Source of the DNA: an uncultured bacterium
Lineage (GTDB): Bacteria > Margulisbacteria > WOR-1 > XYC2-FULL-46-14 > WPAF01
Assembly (NCBI GenBank): GCA_903930225.1
Contig: CAIYXV010000112.1
Span: forward strand, 1-50,789
Length of the DNA: 50,789 nucleotides
Reading direction: 5' to 3'
Positions 25,175 to 32,681 of this stretch are shown here, piece by piece; positions within the stretch are counted from its first letter, which is position 1, and each line of letters starts with the position of its first letter. Under the pieces are notes generated by a model. That model did no database searches. It saw only the letters and a program-made list of their open reading frames with translations, and was not told where the DNA came from. The position numbers and the translations under genes are program-made.

Positions 25175-26230
25175 ATGCTGATTTCAAGAATGCCTTCAGT
25201 TAACAGAATTAAGGCCGCGATGTTCGTCGCGACCTCGGCCTTTTCAATTATGGCCCCTGCCGGATGTTCTCCTTTTCAAAAGGATCAGATTGCTTCTCCG
25301 GAATCGGTTGTTGCACGACCGTGGATACAAGATTTGCGACAGCAGCCGGATAAGATCGTATTTTTATCTTCAGAAGATCATGAATCACCAATGATCCCTA
25401 ACCTGCGGACGAGCCGTGAACCCAAAAAGCCCTGGCTCGTTGAGAGCGGAGATTTCTCCGCGAGGGTAAAGGCAACAACGCTTAATCGATCACTCGGCGC
25501 CGTTAGGTGGCGGCTTGATGTTGACCTTAATCTTCCCGGCCGAAGCTGGCAGTTCATTGCCGCCTCATCTTCAACTCCCGATGTAGTGATACGAAGCGTG
25601 CCCGATAACACAGTTCCCGGATATGGGTCGCGACGGGTCACGCTTGATGTGTCCGCCCCGACTTTTTGCTCGACAGCGGTAGAGCGAGAACCGGTGATCC
25701 TGTCGGTTGACTATGCAGACGGATCGGGCGCACTGGCCAGAATTTTGCTCGAAGTCGATCATCGCTGCCTGCTTGGAAGCATCGTTCCCTATGAGGACTC
25801 CCATGTATTAGCCGCACAGGCGGAAACATACCAGTCGGATCCGGAAATTAAACGGCTCCTTGCCCGGGCCCGATCTTTTCCCCGCGGCTCGGTGGAAGAA
25901 GAGATCTTAAGGCTCAAACAGTGGGTCAGATTTGATGATGAAAGCATAGAGATGCCGCCAAACGACGACATCGATGGATGGAATGGCAATAGTTATAAAC
26001 TCACGCCTACGGAAACGGTAAGGCTGGGGGGCTGCTGCCGCGATTGGTCAACGCTGGTGGCCGCGTATCTTGTAGGTCGCGGGTTCAAACCCTTTATTGC
26101 ATTGACTCCGGGGCATGTATGGGTCCAGGTGACAGATCAAAACAAGGTTGTTATAGTAGATCTTGTAGCAAAACGTCAGTTTTCCGACCCGCCGACCGAG
26201 ATCACGCCGGTATTTATTCCCACTCGATAG
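25175..26230 (+). CDS. Lipoprotein with transglutaminase-like domain
   Basis: 351 residues. The N terminus is a lipoprotein signal: a basic/hydrophobic segment ending in the lipobox APAGC, with Cys near residue 29 to be lipidated. The middle (about residues 80-220) is beta-rich and unassigned. The C-terminal ~120 residues look like a transglutaminase-like fold: GGCCRDWSTLVAAYLVGRGF supplies the catalytic Cys, TPGHVWVQV the His and VVIVDLVAKR the Asp, in the right order and spacing. It could be a cysteine protease or amide-bond remodeller in the periplasm. GAGGGG precedes the ATG by about 11 nt. The last 17 nt overlap the convergent guaA. It lies divergent from the C39-like gene; a functional link is possible but unproven. 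Confidence 0.7.
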   Translation: MLISRMPSVNRIKAAMFVATSAFSIMAPAGCSPFQKDQIASPESVVARPWIQDLRQQPDKIVFLSSEDHESPMIPNLRTSREPKKPWLVESGDFSARVKATTLNRSLGAVRWRLDVDLNLPGRSWQFIAASSSTPDVVIRSVPDNTVPGYGSRRVTLDVSAPTFCSTAVEREPVILSVDYADGSGALARILLEVDHRCLLGSIVPYEDSHVLAAQAETYQSDPEIKRLLARARSFPRGSVEEEILRLKQWVRFDDESIEMPPNDDIDGWNGNSYKLTPTETVRLGGCCRDWSTLVAAYLVGRGFKPFIALTPGHVWVQVTDQNKVVIVDLVAKRQFSDPPTEITPVFIPTR

Positions 26231-27764
26231 TGGCCGGCGGCTTGCTAGAAATGTCGTATACCACGCGGTTTACCTCGGGGGTCTCGTTGATGATCCGGGT
26301 GCTGATCTTCTCAAGCAGATCGTAGGGGAGACGGGCCCAATCCGCGGTCATGGCGTCGGTTGACTGTACCACCCTTAGCGCCACGGTGTTCAAATAGGTT
26401 CGCTTGTCTCCCATAACGCCGACGGTCCTGATCGGAAGAAGAACGCCGAATGATTGCCATACTTTTTTATAAAGATCCGCGGCCTTGATCTCTGAAACCA
26501 CGATATCGTCCACTTCCTGGAGAATTTTAACTCTTTCTTTCGTCACCTCTCCGATAATGCGTATTGCCAGCCCCGGTCCAGGGAACGGCTGGCGGGTTAC
26601 GATCTCTTCCGGTACGCCCAGTTCTCTTCCCAGCGCGCGAACCTCATCCTTAAATAATCTTTTAAGCGGCTCAACCAGCTTGAATTTTATATCTTTAGGC
26701 AGGCCGCCGACATTATGATGGGTCTTTATTCTTACCGCGGTCGTGGCGGAGAGGCCGGGAACGGCCGATTCAATGACATCGGGATAGAGAGTGCCTTGAG
26801 CAAGATAGGGCATAGCACCCAGCTTTTTCGCCTCTTCCTCGAATACCCGGATGAATTCATTCCCGATGCGATGGCGCTTTTCTTCCGGATCGGTTACGCC
26901 TTTTAACTTTTCATAAAATCTTTCCGAAGCGTCGATATGGATAAAATTTATACCGAAAAAGTCCTTGAATATCTTTTCGATCTTTTGCGGCTCGTTTTTC
27001 CTCATAAACCCCTGGTTTATGAACATGCAGGTCAGCTGTTTCCCCACCGCCTTGTGGACCAGAACGGAGACAACGGTCGAATCGACCCCTCCGGAAAGGG
27101 CGCAGAGTATCTTGTCCGATCCCAGGGTCTCTTTGACCTCTTCGGTCGCGGTTTGGAGAAAGTTCTTGGTCGTCCAGGTGGGCTTTACGTCGCAGATGAT
27201 ATAAAGAAAGTTCTTGATGATCTCCAGCCCCTGCGGAGTATGGACCACTTCCGGATGGAACTGCACGCCGTAGATCTTCTTTTCAACGCTGCCGAACGCC
27301 GCATTTGGAGTGTTTTCGGTATGCGCGATCGATTTGAATCCCGAAGGGAGCTTGGCTACCGAATCCCCGTGGCTCATCCAGCACTGGATCTCGCCCTTGA
27401 GCCCGGCAAAAAGATTCGTCTGATCGTCGATCTTCAATATCGCTTTGCCGTATTCTTTCTTTGTTCCCGGCTTGACCTCTCCTCCCAGTTCGAGGCCGAT
27501 CAGCTGCAGACCGTAGCATATTCCCAGGATCGGGACATTCAGTTTCCAGATCTCCGGATCCGCCTTGGGCGCGCCCGGGTCGTAAACAGAAGAAGGGCCG
27601 CCGGAAAGAATTATGCCTTTAACGCCTTTCTTTTTTAATTCGGAAGCGGAAGTATTATACGGCAGGATCTCGGAATAAACATTGCATTCCCTGACGCGCC
27701 TGGCGATCAGCATCGAGTACTGGGCGCCGAAATCGAGGATCGCGATCAGATCATGCTTTTCCAT
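26214..27764 (-). CDS. guaA: GMP synthase (glutamine-hydrolysing)
   Basis: 516 residues. It aminates XMP to GMP. The N-terminal class I glutamine amidotransferase has the nucleophile in GICYGLQL (about residue 83) and the His-Glu pair in VQFHPEVVHT (about 168-177). The ATP pyrophosphatase domain has the P-loop LSGGVDSTV (about 225-233), followed by the C-terminal dimerisation domain ending KPPATIEWE, the standard GuaA terminus. It starts right after the guaB3-type gene on the same strand with no gap, so the two last steps of GMP synthesis are encoded together. Its 3' end overlaps the convergent lipoprotein gene. Confidence 0.95.
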   Translation of the reverse strand: MEKHDLIAILDFGAQYSMLIARRVRECNVYSEILPYNTSASELKKKGVKGIILSGGPSSVYDPGAPKADPEIWKLNVPILGICYGLQLIGLELGGEVKPGTKKEYGKAILKIDDQTNLFAGLKGEIQCWMSHGDSVAKLPSGFKSIAHTENTPNAAFGSVEKKIYGVQFHPEVVHTPQGLEIIKNFLYIICDVKPTWTTKNFLQTATEEVKETLGSDKILCALSGGVDSTVVSVLVHKAVGKQLTCMFINQGFMRKNEPQKIEKIFKDFFGINFIHIDASERFYEKLKGVTDPEEKRHRIGNEFIRVFEEEAKKLGAMPYLAQGTLYPDVIESAVPGLSATTAVRIKTHHNVGGLPKDIKFKLVEPLKRLFKDEVRALGRELGVPEEIVTRQPFPGPGLAIRIIGEVTKERVKILQEVDDIVVSEIKAADLYKKVWQSFGVLLPIRTVGVMGDKRTYLNTVALRVVQSTDAMTADWARLPYDLLEKISTRIINETPEVNRVVYDISSKPPATIEWE

Positions 27765-28928
27765 TTACTTGTACATCCCCAGCGACTGCGCTTTTTGATA
27801 AACTTTTCCCTCGGTTAGAATGGAGGGGGCGATAACTACTTCAACATGCTGCATTTCTTTGATGGTCGAAGCGCCCAGCGTTCCCATCGAGGTCTTAAGC
27901 GCGCCGGCCAGGTTCATGGAACCGTCGTCGTATTTTGCCGGGCCGTGAAGTATTTCTTTAAGGTTTCCGATGGTCCCGACCCGCACGCGCGATCCGCGGG
28001 GCAGGGCGGCGTTCGGGGTGGCCATCCCCCAATGGAACCCGCGGCCGGGGGCTTCTTCAGCGCGGGCAATGGGGGAGCCGATCATGACCGCGTCCGCGCC
28101 GCAGGCGATCGCTTTGCAGATATCGCCTCCGGTGACCATTCCTCCGTCGGCGATGATCGGGACATAGATCCCGTTTTCCTTGAAATATGCTTCACGCGCC
28201 GCCGCGCAGTCCGCGATCGAGGTCGCCATTGGTACTCCGACTCCCAGCACTCCGCGGGAGGTGCAGGCCGCGCCGGGGCCGATGCCGACCAGTACGCCGG
28301 CAACGCCGGTTCCCATCAGGGTCAGGGCGACCTCGTAGGTCACGCAATTCCCGACCAGTACCGGTATTCCCATCATCTTACAGAATTCCTTGAGGTCCAG
28401 CGGTTTGCTCGAGGTCGACTTGTGCTTGGTCGAAATAACGGTTGACTGGATGACGAAGATATCGGCGCCGGCTTTTTTGGCGATCGGCCCAAGCTGCAAC
28501 GCTTCCTGCGGGATCGAGGACACGGCCGTGACCGCGCCGGCGGCCTTGATCTCCCTGATCCTTTTTTCAACCAGCGCCGGTTTTGACGGTTCGGTGTACA
28601 TCTTCTGCATCAGCGGCACGTATTCTTCCTTGGACACTTCGGATATCTTCTTCAGCATTTCTTCGGCATTTTCATATTTGGTCCAAAGTCCCTGGAGATT
28701 GAGGACGCCCAGCCCGCCGTACTGGCTCATCAACACGGCCGTTTTTGGCGAGACCACGCCGTCCATGGCGGAGGCAATGATCGGGACCTTGAAGTTTATC
28801 CCTCCGATCGTGGTCGAAATATCCGCGTCATCGGGATTCACGGTGACGATGCTCGGACACAGCGCGATCTCATCGAAACCGTATGACCTTCTTACCGCCC
28901 TGCCTCTTCCCAGTTCAAATTCCGCCAT
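27765..28928 (-). CDS. guaB3: GuaB3-type IMP dehydrogenase family protein
   Basis: 387 residues from the ATG at 28928, which has AAAGGAG 6 nt upstream; the in-frame extension to 28985 lacks a site and overlaps the upstream gene. The opening AEFELGRGRAVRRSYGFDEIAL is the GuaB3 signature known from actinobacteria and cyanobacteria. The TIM barrel keeps the catalytic-Cys loop GPGAACTSRGVLGVG, IIADGGMVTGGDICKA and a glycine-rich phosphate site. There are no CBS domains, unlike ordinary GuaB (~490 residues). It probably oxidises IMP to XMP. Whether the cell also has a normal guaB cannot be seen here. It is followed immediately by guaA. Confidence 0.85.
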   Translation of the reverse strand: MAEFELGRGRAVRRSYGFDEIALCPSIVTVNPDDADISTTIGGINFKVPIIASAMDGVVSPKTAVLMSQYGGLGVLNLQGLWTKYENAEEMLKKISEVSKEEYVPLMQKMYTEPSKPALVEKRIREIKAAGAVTAVSSIPQEALQLGPIAKKAGADIFVIQSTVISTKHKSTSSKPLDLKEFCKMMGIPVLVGNCVTYEVALTLMGTGVAGVLVGIGPGAACTSRGVLGVGVPMATSIADCAAAREAYFKENGIYVPIIADGGMVTGGDICKAIACGADAVMIGSPIARAEEAPGRGFHWGMATPNAALPRGSRVRVGTIGNLKEILHGPAKYDDGSMNLAGALKTSMGTLGASTIKEMQHVEVVIAPSILTEGKVYQKAQSLGMYK

Positions 28929-28941
28929 TTTTTTCTCCTTT

Positions 28942-30036
28942 CTACTTCTGCGCCGGTCTTTCCTCGAGCCGGCCGGACAGCGCATAGTTCTTTCCTTCGC
29001 GGTAGATGATCAGGCTGATCGCGTCACCCGGCTTCATCTTCTGGATCAGCTTCAGCGCTTCCTCGCTTTTCCTGACCGCGAGACCGTTTATTTCTTTAAT
29101 GATATCATATTTTTGAACGCCCATTTTCTGCGCCGGGCTTTCGTCCACTATGTCTATTACCACGATCCCGTCCGCGACCGGCAGTTTCAGGTAAGCGGCG
29201 ATCTTTTCGTCGACATCCCTCATGTATATTCCCAGCCACGGACGGACCACTTTTCCCTTCGTGACCAGATCGTCCTTGATCTCTTTTGCTTCGTTTATTG
29301 GGATAGCGAAACCGATCCCCTGCGCCTGCGCCACGATCGCCACATTTATTCCGATGACCTCGCCGTTGATATTGATCAGCGGGCCGCCTGAATTGCCGGG
29401 ATTGATGGCGGCATCGGTCTGGATCAGGTCCTTTTTCCCTAGTTCCCCCAGAGTCCTTCCGGTCGCCGAAATAATGCCGGCGGTGACGGTATTGCTGAAG
29501 CCGTAAGGATTCCCGATCGCGATGGCCAGTTCGCCGGGCCGGGCCTTGCTTGAATCTCCAAGCGATATGGTCGGAAGGTCGTGGGCGTTGATCTTTACGA
29601 TCGCGAGGTCCAGAGTATTGTCGGAACCGATCACCTTGCCGTCAAATGATCTTCCATCCTTAAGCGTTACCCGGATCTTGTCCGCCCCGCGGACCACGTG
29701 TTCATTTGTGAATATGAGGCCGTCCTGATTAATGATAAAGCCGGAACCGGCTCCTCTGATCGGCACGGCGTGGTCCTCAAAAAAGTTCCTGAAATCGGGA
29801 TCGAGGTCAAAGCCGAAACCAAAGTCCTTGAACGGATTAAAAACGCTGGTCTGCTGTACCTTGATGACATCGATGTTGACGACCGCCGGGCCGACCTTTT
29901 CTACAATGTCCGCGATCAGGTTCGGGTTGCCGGCGCCGGTAAGCGCGGGAACAAACGCATGGGAGATCGGGGCAAAAATGAACAAAAAGGCGGACAGCAG
30001 TAAATATAATGTACTTTTCCTGATAAAGTTGTTCAT
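28942..30036 (-). CDS. HtrA/DegP-type periplasmic serine protease
   Basis: 364 residues. A signal peptide (MNNFIRKSTLYLLLSAFLFI, cleavage near SHA-FV) leads to a trypsin-like domain with the full triad: His in FTNEHVVRGAD (about residue 114), Asp in DNTLDLAIVKI (about 144) and Ser in INPGNSGGPLI (about 218). One C-terminal PDZ domain follows (about 265-360, with ESPAQKMGVQKYDIIKEING). It degrades or refolds damaged envelope proteins. AGGAGG precedes the ATG and a perfect-consensus promoter lies upstream. It is the first gene of an htrA-guaB3-guaA operon, with 13 nt to the next gene. Confidence 0.92.
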   Translation of the reverse strand: MNNFIRKSTLYLLLSAFLFIFAPISHAFVPALTGAGNPNLIADIVEKVGPAVVNIDVIKVQQTSVFNPFKDFGFGFDLDPDFRNFFEDHAVPIRGAGSGFIINQDGLIFTNEHVVRGADKIRVTLKDGRSFDGKVIGSDNTLDLAIVKINAHDLPTISLGDSSKARPGELAIAIGNPYGFSNTVTAGIISATGRTLGELGKKDLIQTDAAINPGNSGGPLININGEVIGINVAIVAQAQGIGFAIPINEAKEIKDDLVTKGKVVRPWLGIYMRDVDEKIAAYLKLPVADGIVVIDIVDESPAQKMGVQKYDIIKEINGLAVRKSEEALKLIQKMKPGDAISLIIYREGKNYALSGRLEERPAQK

Positions 30037-30084
30037 ATAACTGTTTGCCTCCTTTTGGGATTTGATGCGGTAGAAATTTGAAGA

Positions 30085-30113
30085 ATTATACCAAAAGCAG
30101 AGGGGCGTGTCAA
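30085..30113 (-). promoter_or_regulatory. Perfect-consensus sigma-70 promoter for htrA-guaB3-guaA
   Basis: Minus strand: TTGACA (30113-30108), an exact 17-nt spacer and TATAAT (30090-30085), a six-of-six match in both boxes. It predicts a leader of about 42 nt carrying AGGAGG before the htrA ATG at 30036. Confidence 0.85.
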
Positions 30114-30120
30114 AACCGGC

Positions 30121-30435
30121 TCACGATTTTTTCTTGCCGGCATTCCCGGGCAATTTGGGTTTGGCGTGATGTTTTGAGGCATAGGTTTTAGCGGTATGCA
30201 TCATTTTTTCGAATTCCTTTATGACCGGTTCGGGCACCCAGACCTCTCCGCATTGCTGGCAGACATGGGCGATAACGTTTTCCATCAGGTACAGTTTGCC
30301 GTTCTCGAACTCTTCGAGGTTAACTTTGTCTACCACCAGCTCGCCGCCGCAGGCCTGGCAGGCCTCCTCGGCCGATTCGAACGAATCTTCCGTCTGATCT
30401 TCGATGGGGTCTTTTTTCTTTTTATTTCCGTTCAA
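30121..30435 (-). CDS. YgiT-type zinc-finger protein
   Basis: 104 residues from a TTG start. An acidic N terminus leads to CQACGG (about residues 32-37) and CQQCGEVWV (about 65-73), two CxxC pairs that form the YgiT/MqsA-type zinc finger. The PEPVIKEFEKM helix after the second pair is also typical. A lysine-rich tail follows. In MqsA this part binds the toxin and a separate HTH domain binds DNA; no HTH is evident here and no MqsR-like toxin gene is adjacent, so a toxin-antitoxin role is not supported. An in-frame stop lies just upstream, with no ATG or GTG between, so the TTG is the likely start. The promoter suggests a leaderless mRNA. Confidence 0.7.
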   Translation of the reverse strand: MNGNKKKKDPIEDQTEDSFESAEEACQACGGELVVDKVNLEEFENGKLYLMENVIAHVCQQCGEVWVPEPVIKEFEKMMHTAKTYASKHHAKPKLPGNAGKKKS

Positions 30436-30443
30436 GATGAGCC

Positions 30444-30472
30444 ATTATATATCCCAAAAAAAGTCTTGACAA
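30444..30472 (-). promoter_or_regulatory. Leaderless promoter of the YgiT-like gene
   Basis: Minus strand: TTGTCA (30472-30467), an exact 17-nt spacer and a perfect TATAAT (30449-30444), then 8 nt to the TTG start at 30435. Its -35 box overlaps the -35 box of the divergent promoter at 30466-30471. Confidence 0.55.
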
Positions 30473-30493
30473 GTAAATACTTGATGTTAAACT
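30466..30493 (+). promoter_or_regulatory. Promoter of the exported coiled-coil/VWA lipoprotein operon
   Basis: A perfect TTGACA (30466-30471), a 16-nt spacer and TAAACT (30488-30493) preceded by TGT, an extended -10. A leader of about 19 nt contains AGGAGG (30506-30511), 7 nt before the ATG at 30519. The heptamer TTGACAA serves both this promoter and the opposite one. Confidence 0.65.
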
Positions 30494-30518
30494 ATCCATA
30501 ATACCAGGAGGTGCATTG

Positions 30519-31202
30519 ATGAGGAAAACATTTGTCCTGCTTCTTTTATCCGCGTTCTTATTTTCTTTGATAGCCCCTTCACTAGCCGCGAACCCTGCAG
30601 ATAATAAGGCTCAAATAGCTAAACTCCAGAGCGAAGTTTCAAAGCTCGAAGCTACCCTTGCCACTACCAAGAGCAAGGTTCAGAAAGCCAGACTGCAGAG
30701 CACGATTGCCGGTCACAAAAAGGTGATCGCCGAGCTTCAGCGGGCAGCCGCGCGGCAATCATCCACGCAAACCATGACCGTCCAAAGACCGGCTCCGGTC
30801 CAGGCCGCGCCGGTGGAAGCGGCTCCCGCACAGCCTAAAATATTCGCGTTAAAAGGCGGATTGGCGGGTGGCGCGGGATTGATCGCGGCGGATTTCATGA
30901 TGCCGGTTGGGCCGATGTATCTGGGCGGCGAAGCCGGATATGCGGTCGGCAACAACTTCGGGATCATTGATGCCGGGATCAAAGGTGTCTTTGATTTTGG
31001 CGGACCGTTCGTCGGGCTCGAAGTCAGCTACGGCGGGTACAGCAAGAAGGTCCAGGATGTCCCTGGTCTTTCAGGTATTATTGACAGCGGCGTCGGCGTG
31101 GGCCTTTTGGCCGGAACGGCGATGGGGCCGCTGGCGGTTACGGTCGGATATGATACCAAGCTGGGCGCTAGGGCTGATGCCGGTTACCGGATCCTGTTAT
31201 AA
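30519..31202 (+). CDS. Exported coiled-coil protein with beta-rich C-terminal domain
   Basis: 227 residues from the ATG at 30519 (AGGAGG site; an in-frame TTG lies one codon earlier). A clear signal peptide ends near SLAA-NP. Residues about 25-80 form a coiled coil (IAKLQSEVSKLEATL). A Pro/Ala/Gln-rich linker follows, then about 120 residues rich in glycine and alternating hydrophobics (LGGEAGYAVGNNFG, VGLEVSYGGYSKK) ending in YRILL, which suggests a small outer-membrane barrel. The layout resembles envelope proteins that tether the outer membrane through a coiled coil, but I recognise no specific family. It is followed 12 nt later by the VWA lipoprotein. Confidence 0.65.
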   Translation: MRKTFVLLLLSAFLFSLIAPSLAANPADNKAQIAKLQSEVSKLEATLATTKSKVQKARLQSTIAGHKKVIAELQRAAARQSSTQTMTVQRPAPVQAAPVEAAPAQPKIFALKGGLAGGAGLIAADFMMPVGPMYLGGEAGYAVGNNFGIIDAGIKGVFDFGGPFVGLEVSYGGYSKKVQDVPGLSGIIDSGVGVGLLAGTAMGPLAVTVGYDTKLGARADAGYRILL

Positions 31203-31214
31203 GGAGGGGGTAAA

Positions 31215-32348
31215 ATGAGTAAAAAGTTATTGGTTTTATTATTGGTAGCGGCCGTTGGTTTTACCTTCTTTGGCTGCGCCAAAGTTGCGGAAACCACGCA
31301 ATCAGGGGGCGGTGGCGGTGGGACTAATGTCACCAATGTTACCGGAACACCTCCTGTCGGGACCACACAGGTAAGATTATCGGCCGGAAACGTTGCGGCT
31401 AATGGTAACAACCTGGCTTTCACTATGTCCGCGCTTAATCAAAACGGGACAGCGTTAACCGGAATGGGCGGAGGAAACTTCACGGGTGCAGTTTATGGTG
31501 CCAATCCTTCCATTTCAAGTGTTACGTCGACTACCACTTTAACGGCGGTTTCTTCTTTGACCGTAACCGTAGTTAATTTCGGCGGTACAGCAGTTTCTGC
31601 CGCGATGGTGATGGACAAGAGCGGAAGTATGTTTGGGGATAAATTAGTTTCTGCAGAGATCGCGGGAAAGTTGTTCGTTGACCAGATGGCGACCGATCCG
31701 AACAATAAAACCGCGGTGGTATGTTTTGACGATCATGTTGCGGTTGAAGCCGCAATGATGAACGCCGCGGCCAACAAACAGACCCTATATAATGCTGTAA
31801 CCAAGGAAGCCGGATACGGCGGATCGACCGCATTGTATTATGGTATCGCCAACGGCATCTGGGAAGCATCAAAAGAAGCTGCGTCCGCCAGCAGAGTAAG
31901 GGCAGTTGTTGCTATGACCGACGGCGGGGAAAATGCGAGCCCAGCCCCATATAATGGGACAGATACCGGAACGGTTGAAGTTGTAAACCAGGCGATAAAA
32001 GCAAGTATCCCGGTTTATACGATCGGTTTATTCCTGGATTCCGGGGAAGCATCGTCTTATGCCCCTTATCTTAGGAGCATTGCTAAGGAGACCACCGGTT
32101 CAGCTGATAACTATTTTGAAGTTGTTATTGGTGTTACCGGTCTGTCTGTATCGGCCCAGAGGATCAAAGCGCTGGGAGTATTGTCGGATCTGTATACCAA
32201 GCTGGCAGGTGCGTTCAGCCAGTCGTATACATTCACTTGCACTACTTCTTCAACGCTTCCTCCAGGCACGTATTGGCTGATGTTGACCCTTCAAAATTAC
32301 GGGTCGTTCAGCGGCCAGACAGTCGTCGTTCAGTTCGTTATCTCATAG
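31215..32348 (+). CDS. Lipoprotein with von Willebrand factor A domain
   Basis: 377 residues. The signal has a lipobox GFTFFGC (Cys near residue 21), followed by a Gly/Thr-rich linker. A beta-rich stretch (about residues 50-125) precedes a VWA domain with the complete metal-ion-dependent adhesion site: DKSGSM (about 135-140), the Thr of GGSTALYYG (near 200) and the Asp of AMTDGGEN (about 233-240). VWA domains bind protein partners through a divalent metal. The protein is probably lipid-anchored and involved in surface adhesion or complex assembly; the partner is unknown. AAGGAGGGGG precedes the ATG. A strong palindrome follows 20 nt after the stop. Confidence 0.82.
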   Translation: MSKKLLVLLLVAAVGFTFFGCAKVAETTQSGGGGGGTNVTNVTGTPPVGTTQVRLSAGNVAANGNNLAFTMSALNQNGTALTGMGGGNFTGAVYGANPSISSVTSTTTLTAVSSLTVTVVNFGGTAVSAAMVMDKSGSMFGDKLVSAEIAGKLFVDQMATDPNNKTAVVCFDDHVAVEAAMMNAAANKQTLYNAVTKEAGYGGSTALYYGIANGIWEASKEAASASRVRAVVAMTDGGENASPAPYNGTDTGTVEVVNQAIKASIPVYTIGLFLDSGEASSYAPYLRSIAKETTGSADNYFEVVIGVTGLSVSAQRIKALGVLSDLYTKLAGAFSQSYTFTCTTSSTLPPGTYWLMLTLQNYGSFSGQTVVVQFVIS

Positions 32349-32368
32349 TTTAGCGATACTGGTTCTTA

Positions 32369-32400
32369 AAGCGGGGTCCCGATCGATCGGGACCCCGCTT
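32369..32400. terminator. Long perfect hairpin after the VWA lipoprotein gene
   Basis: A 32-nt perfect palindrome: the arm AAGCGGGGTCCCGATC (32369-32384) is followed at once by its exact complement (32385-32400), then ATTTGTTTG. The GC-rich stem with an AA/TT foot fits a Rho-independent terminator, although the T tract is short. Confidence 0.65.
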
Positions 32401-32424
32401 ATTTGTTTGCGGGGAGAGAAGCAG

Positions 32425-32585
32425 CCCTCACCCGCGTCTTATCAAGCAGGTCATCTTGTTCCTTGCCTCCCTCTCCCAAAGGGCGAGGGGCGGGCCGATT
32501 AATTGTAACTATATCAACCACCCCTTCTCCCCCTGGGAGAAGGGGAATGAGATAAAGTATTTGCTCGAGTAGACGTGGATGAGGG
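32425..32585. repeat. Intergenic hairpin repeat (CCCTCTCCC / CCCCTTCTCCC type)
   Basis: Between the terminator and the glyA promoter there is no credible gene. The stretch begins GCCCTCACCC and ends with GATGAGGGC. It contains an imperfect hairpin CCCTCTCCC-AAA-GGGCGAGGG (about 32470-32489) and a perfect one, CCCCTTCTCCC-CCT-GGGAGAAGGGG (32521-32545). The ends are partly complementary (CCCTCA / TGAGGG). Such elements occur as dispersed non-coding repeats in many genomes; this is the only copy in the window. Confidence 0.6.
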
Positions 32586-32614
32586 CATTTAGTATATTCG
32601 CGGGTTAGGGGTCT

Positions 32615-32643
32615 TTGACGCTCTTGAACTTTTGTGTTAAAAT
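32615..32643 (+). promoter_or_regulatory. Promoter for glyA-ftsE-ftsX-ppiC
   Basis: TTGACG (32615-32620), an exact 17-nt spacer and TAAAAT (32638-32643) with a TGT extension. The leader of about 32 nt contains AAGGAG (32668-32673), 8 nt before the glyA ATG. Confidence 0.75.
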
Positions 32644-32681
32644 ATAAACATATTTATTTTATAATGTAAGGAGAAGATCCG

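Noticed and set aside
26068-26100. tRNA-like T-arm (GTAGGTCGCGGGTTCAAACC)
   Set aside because: It lies inside the well-supported lipoprotein reading frame (VGRGFKPF) and no acceptor stem or other arms can be paired around it.
30121-30435. MqsA-type antitoxin of a toxin-antitoxin pair
   Set aside because: The zinc finger is right, but there is no HTH domain and no small toxin gene next to it.
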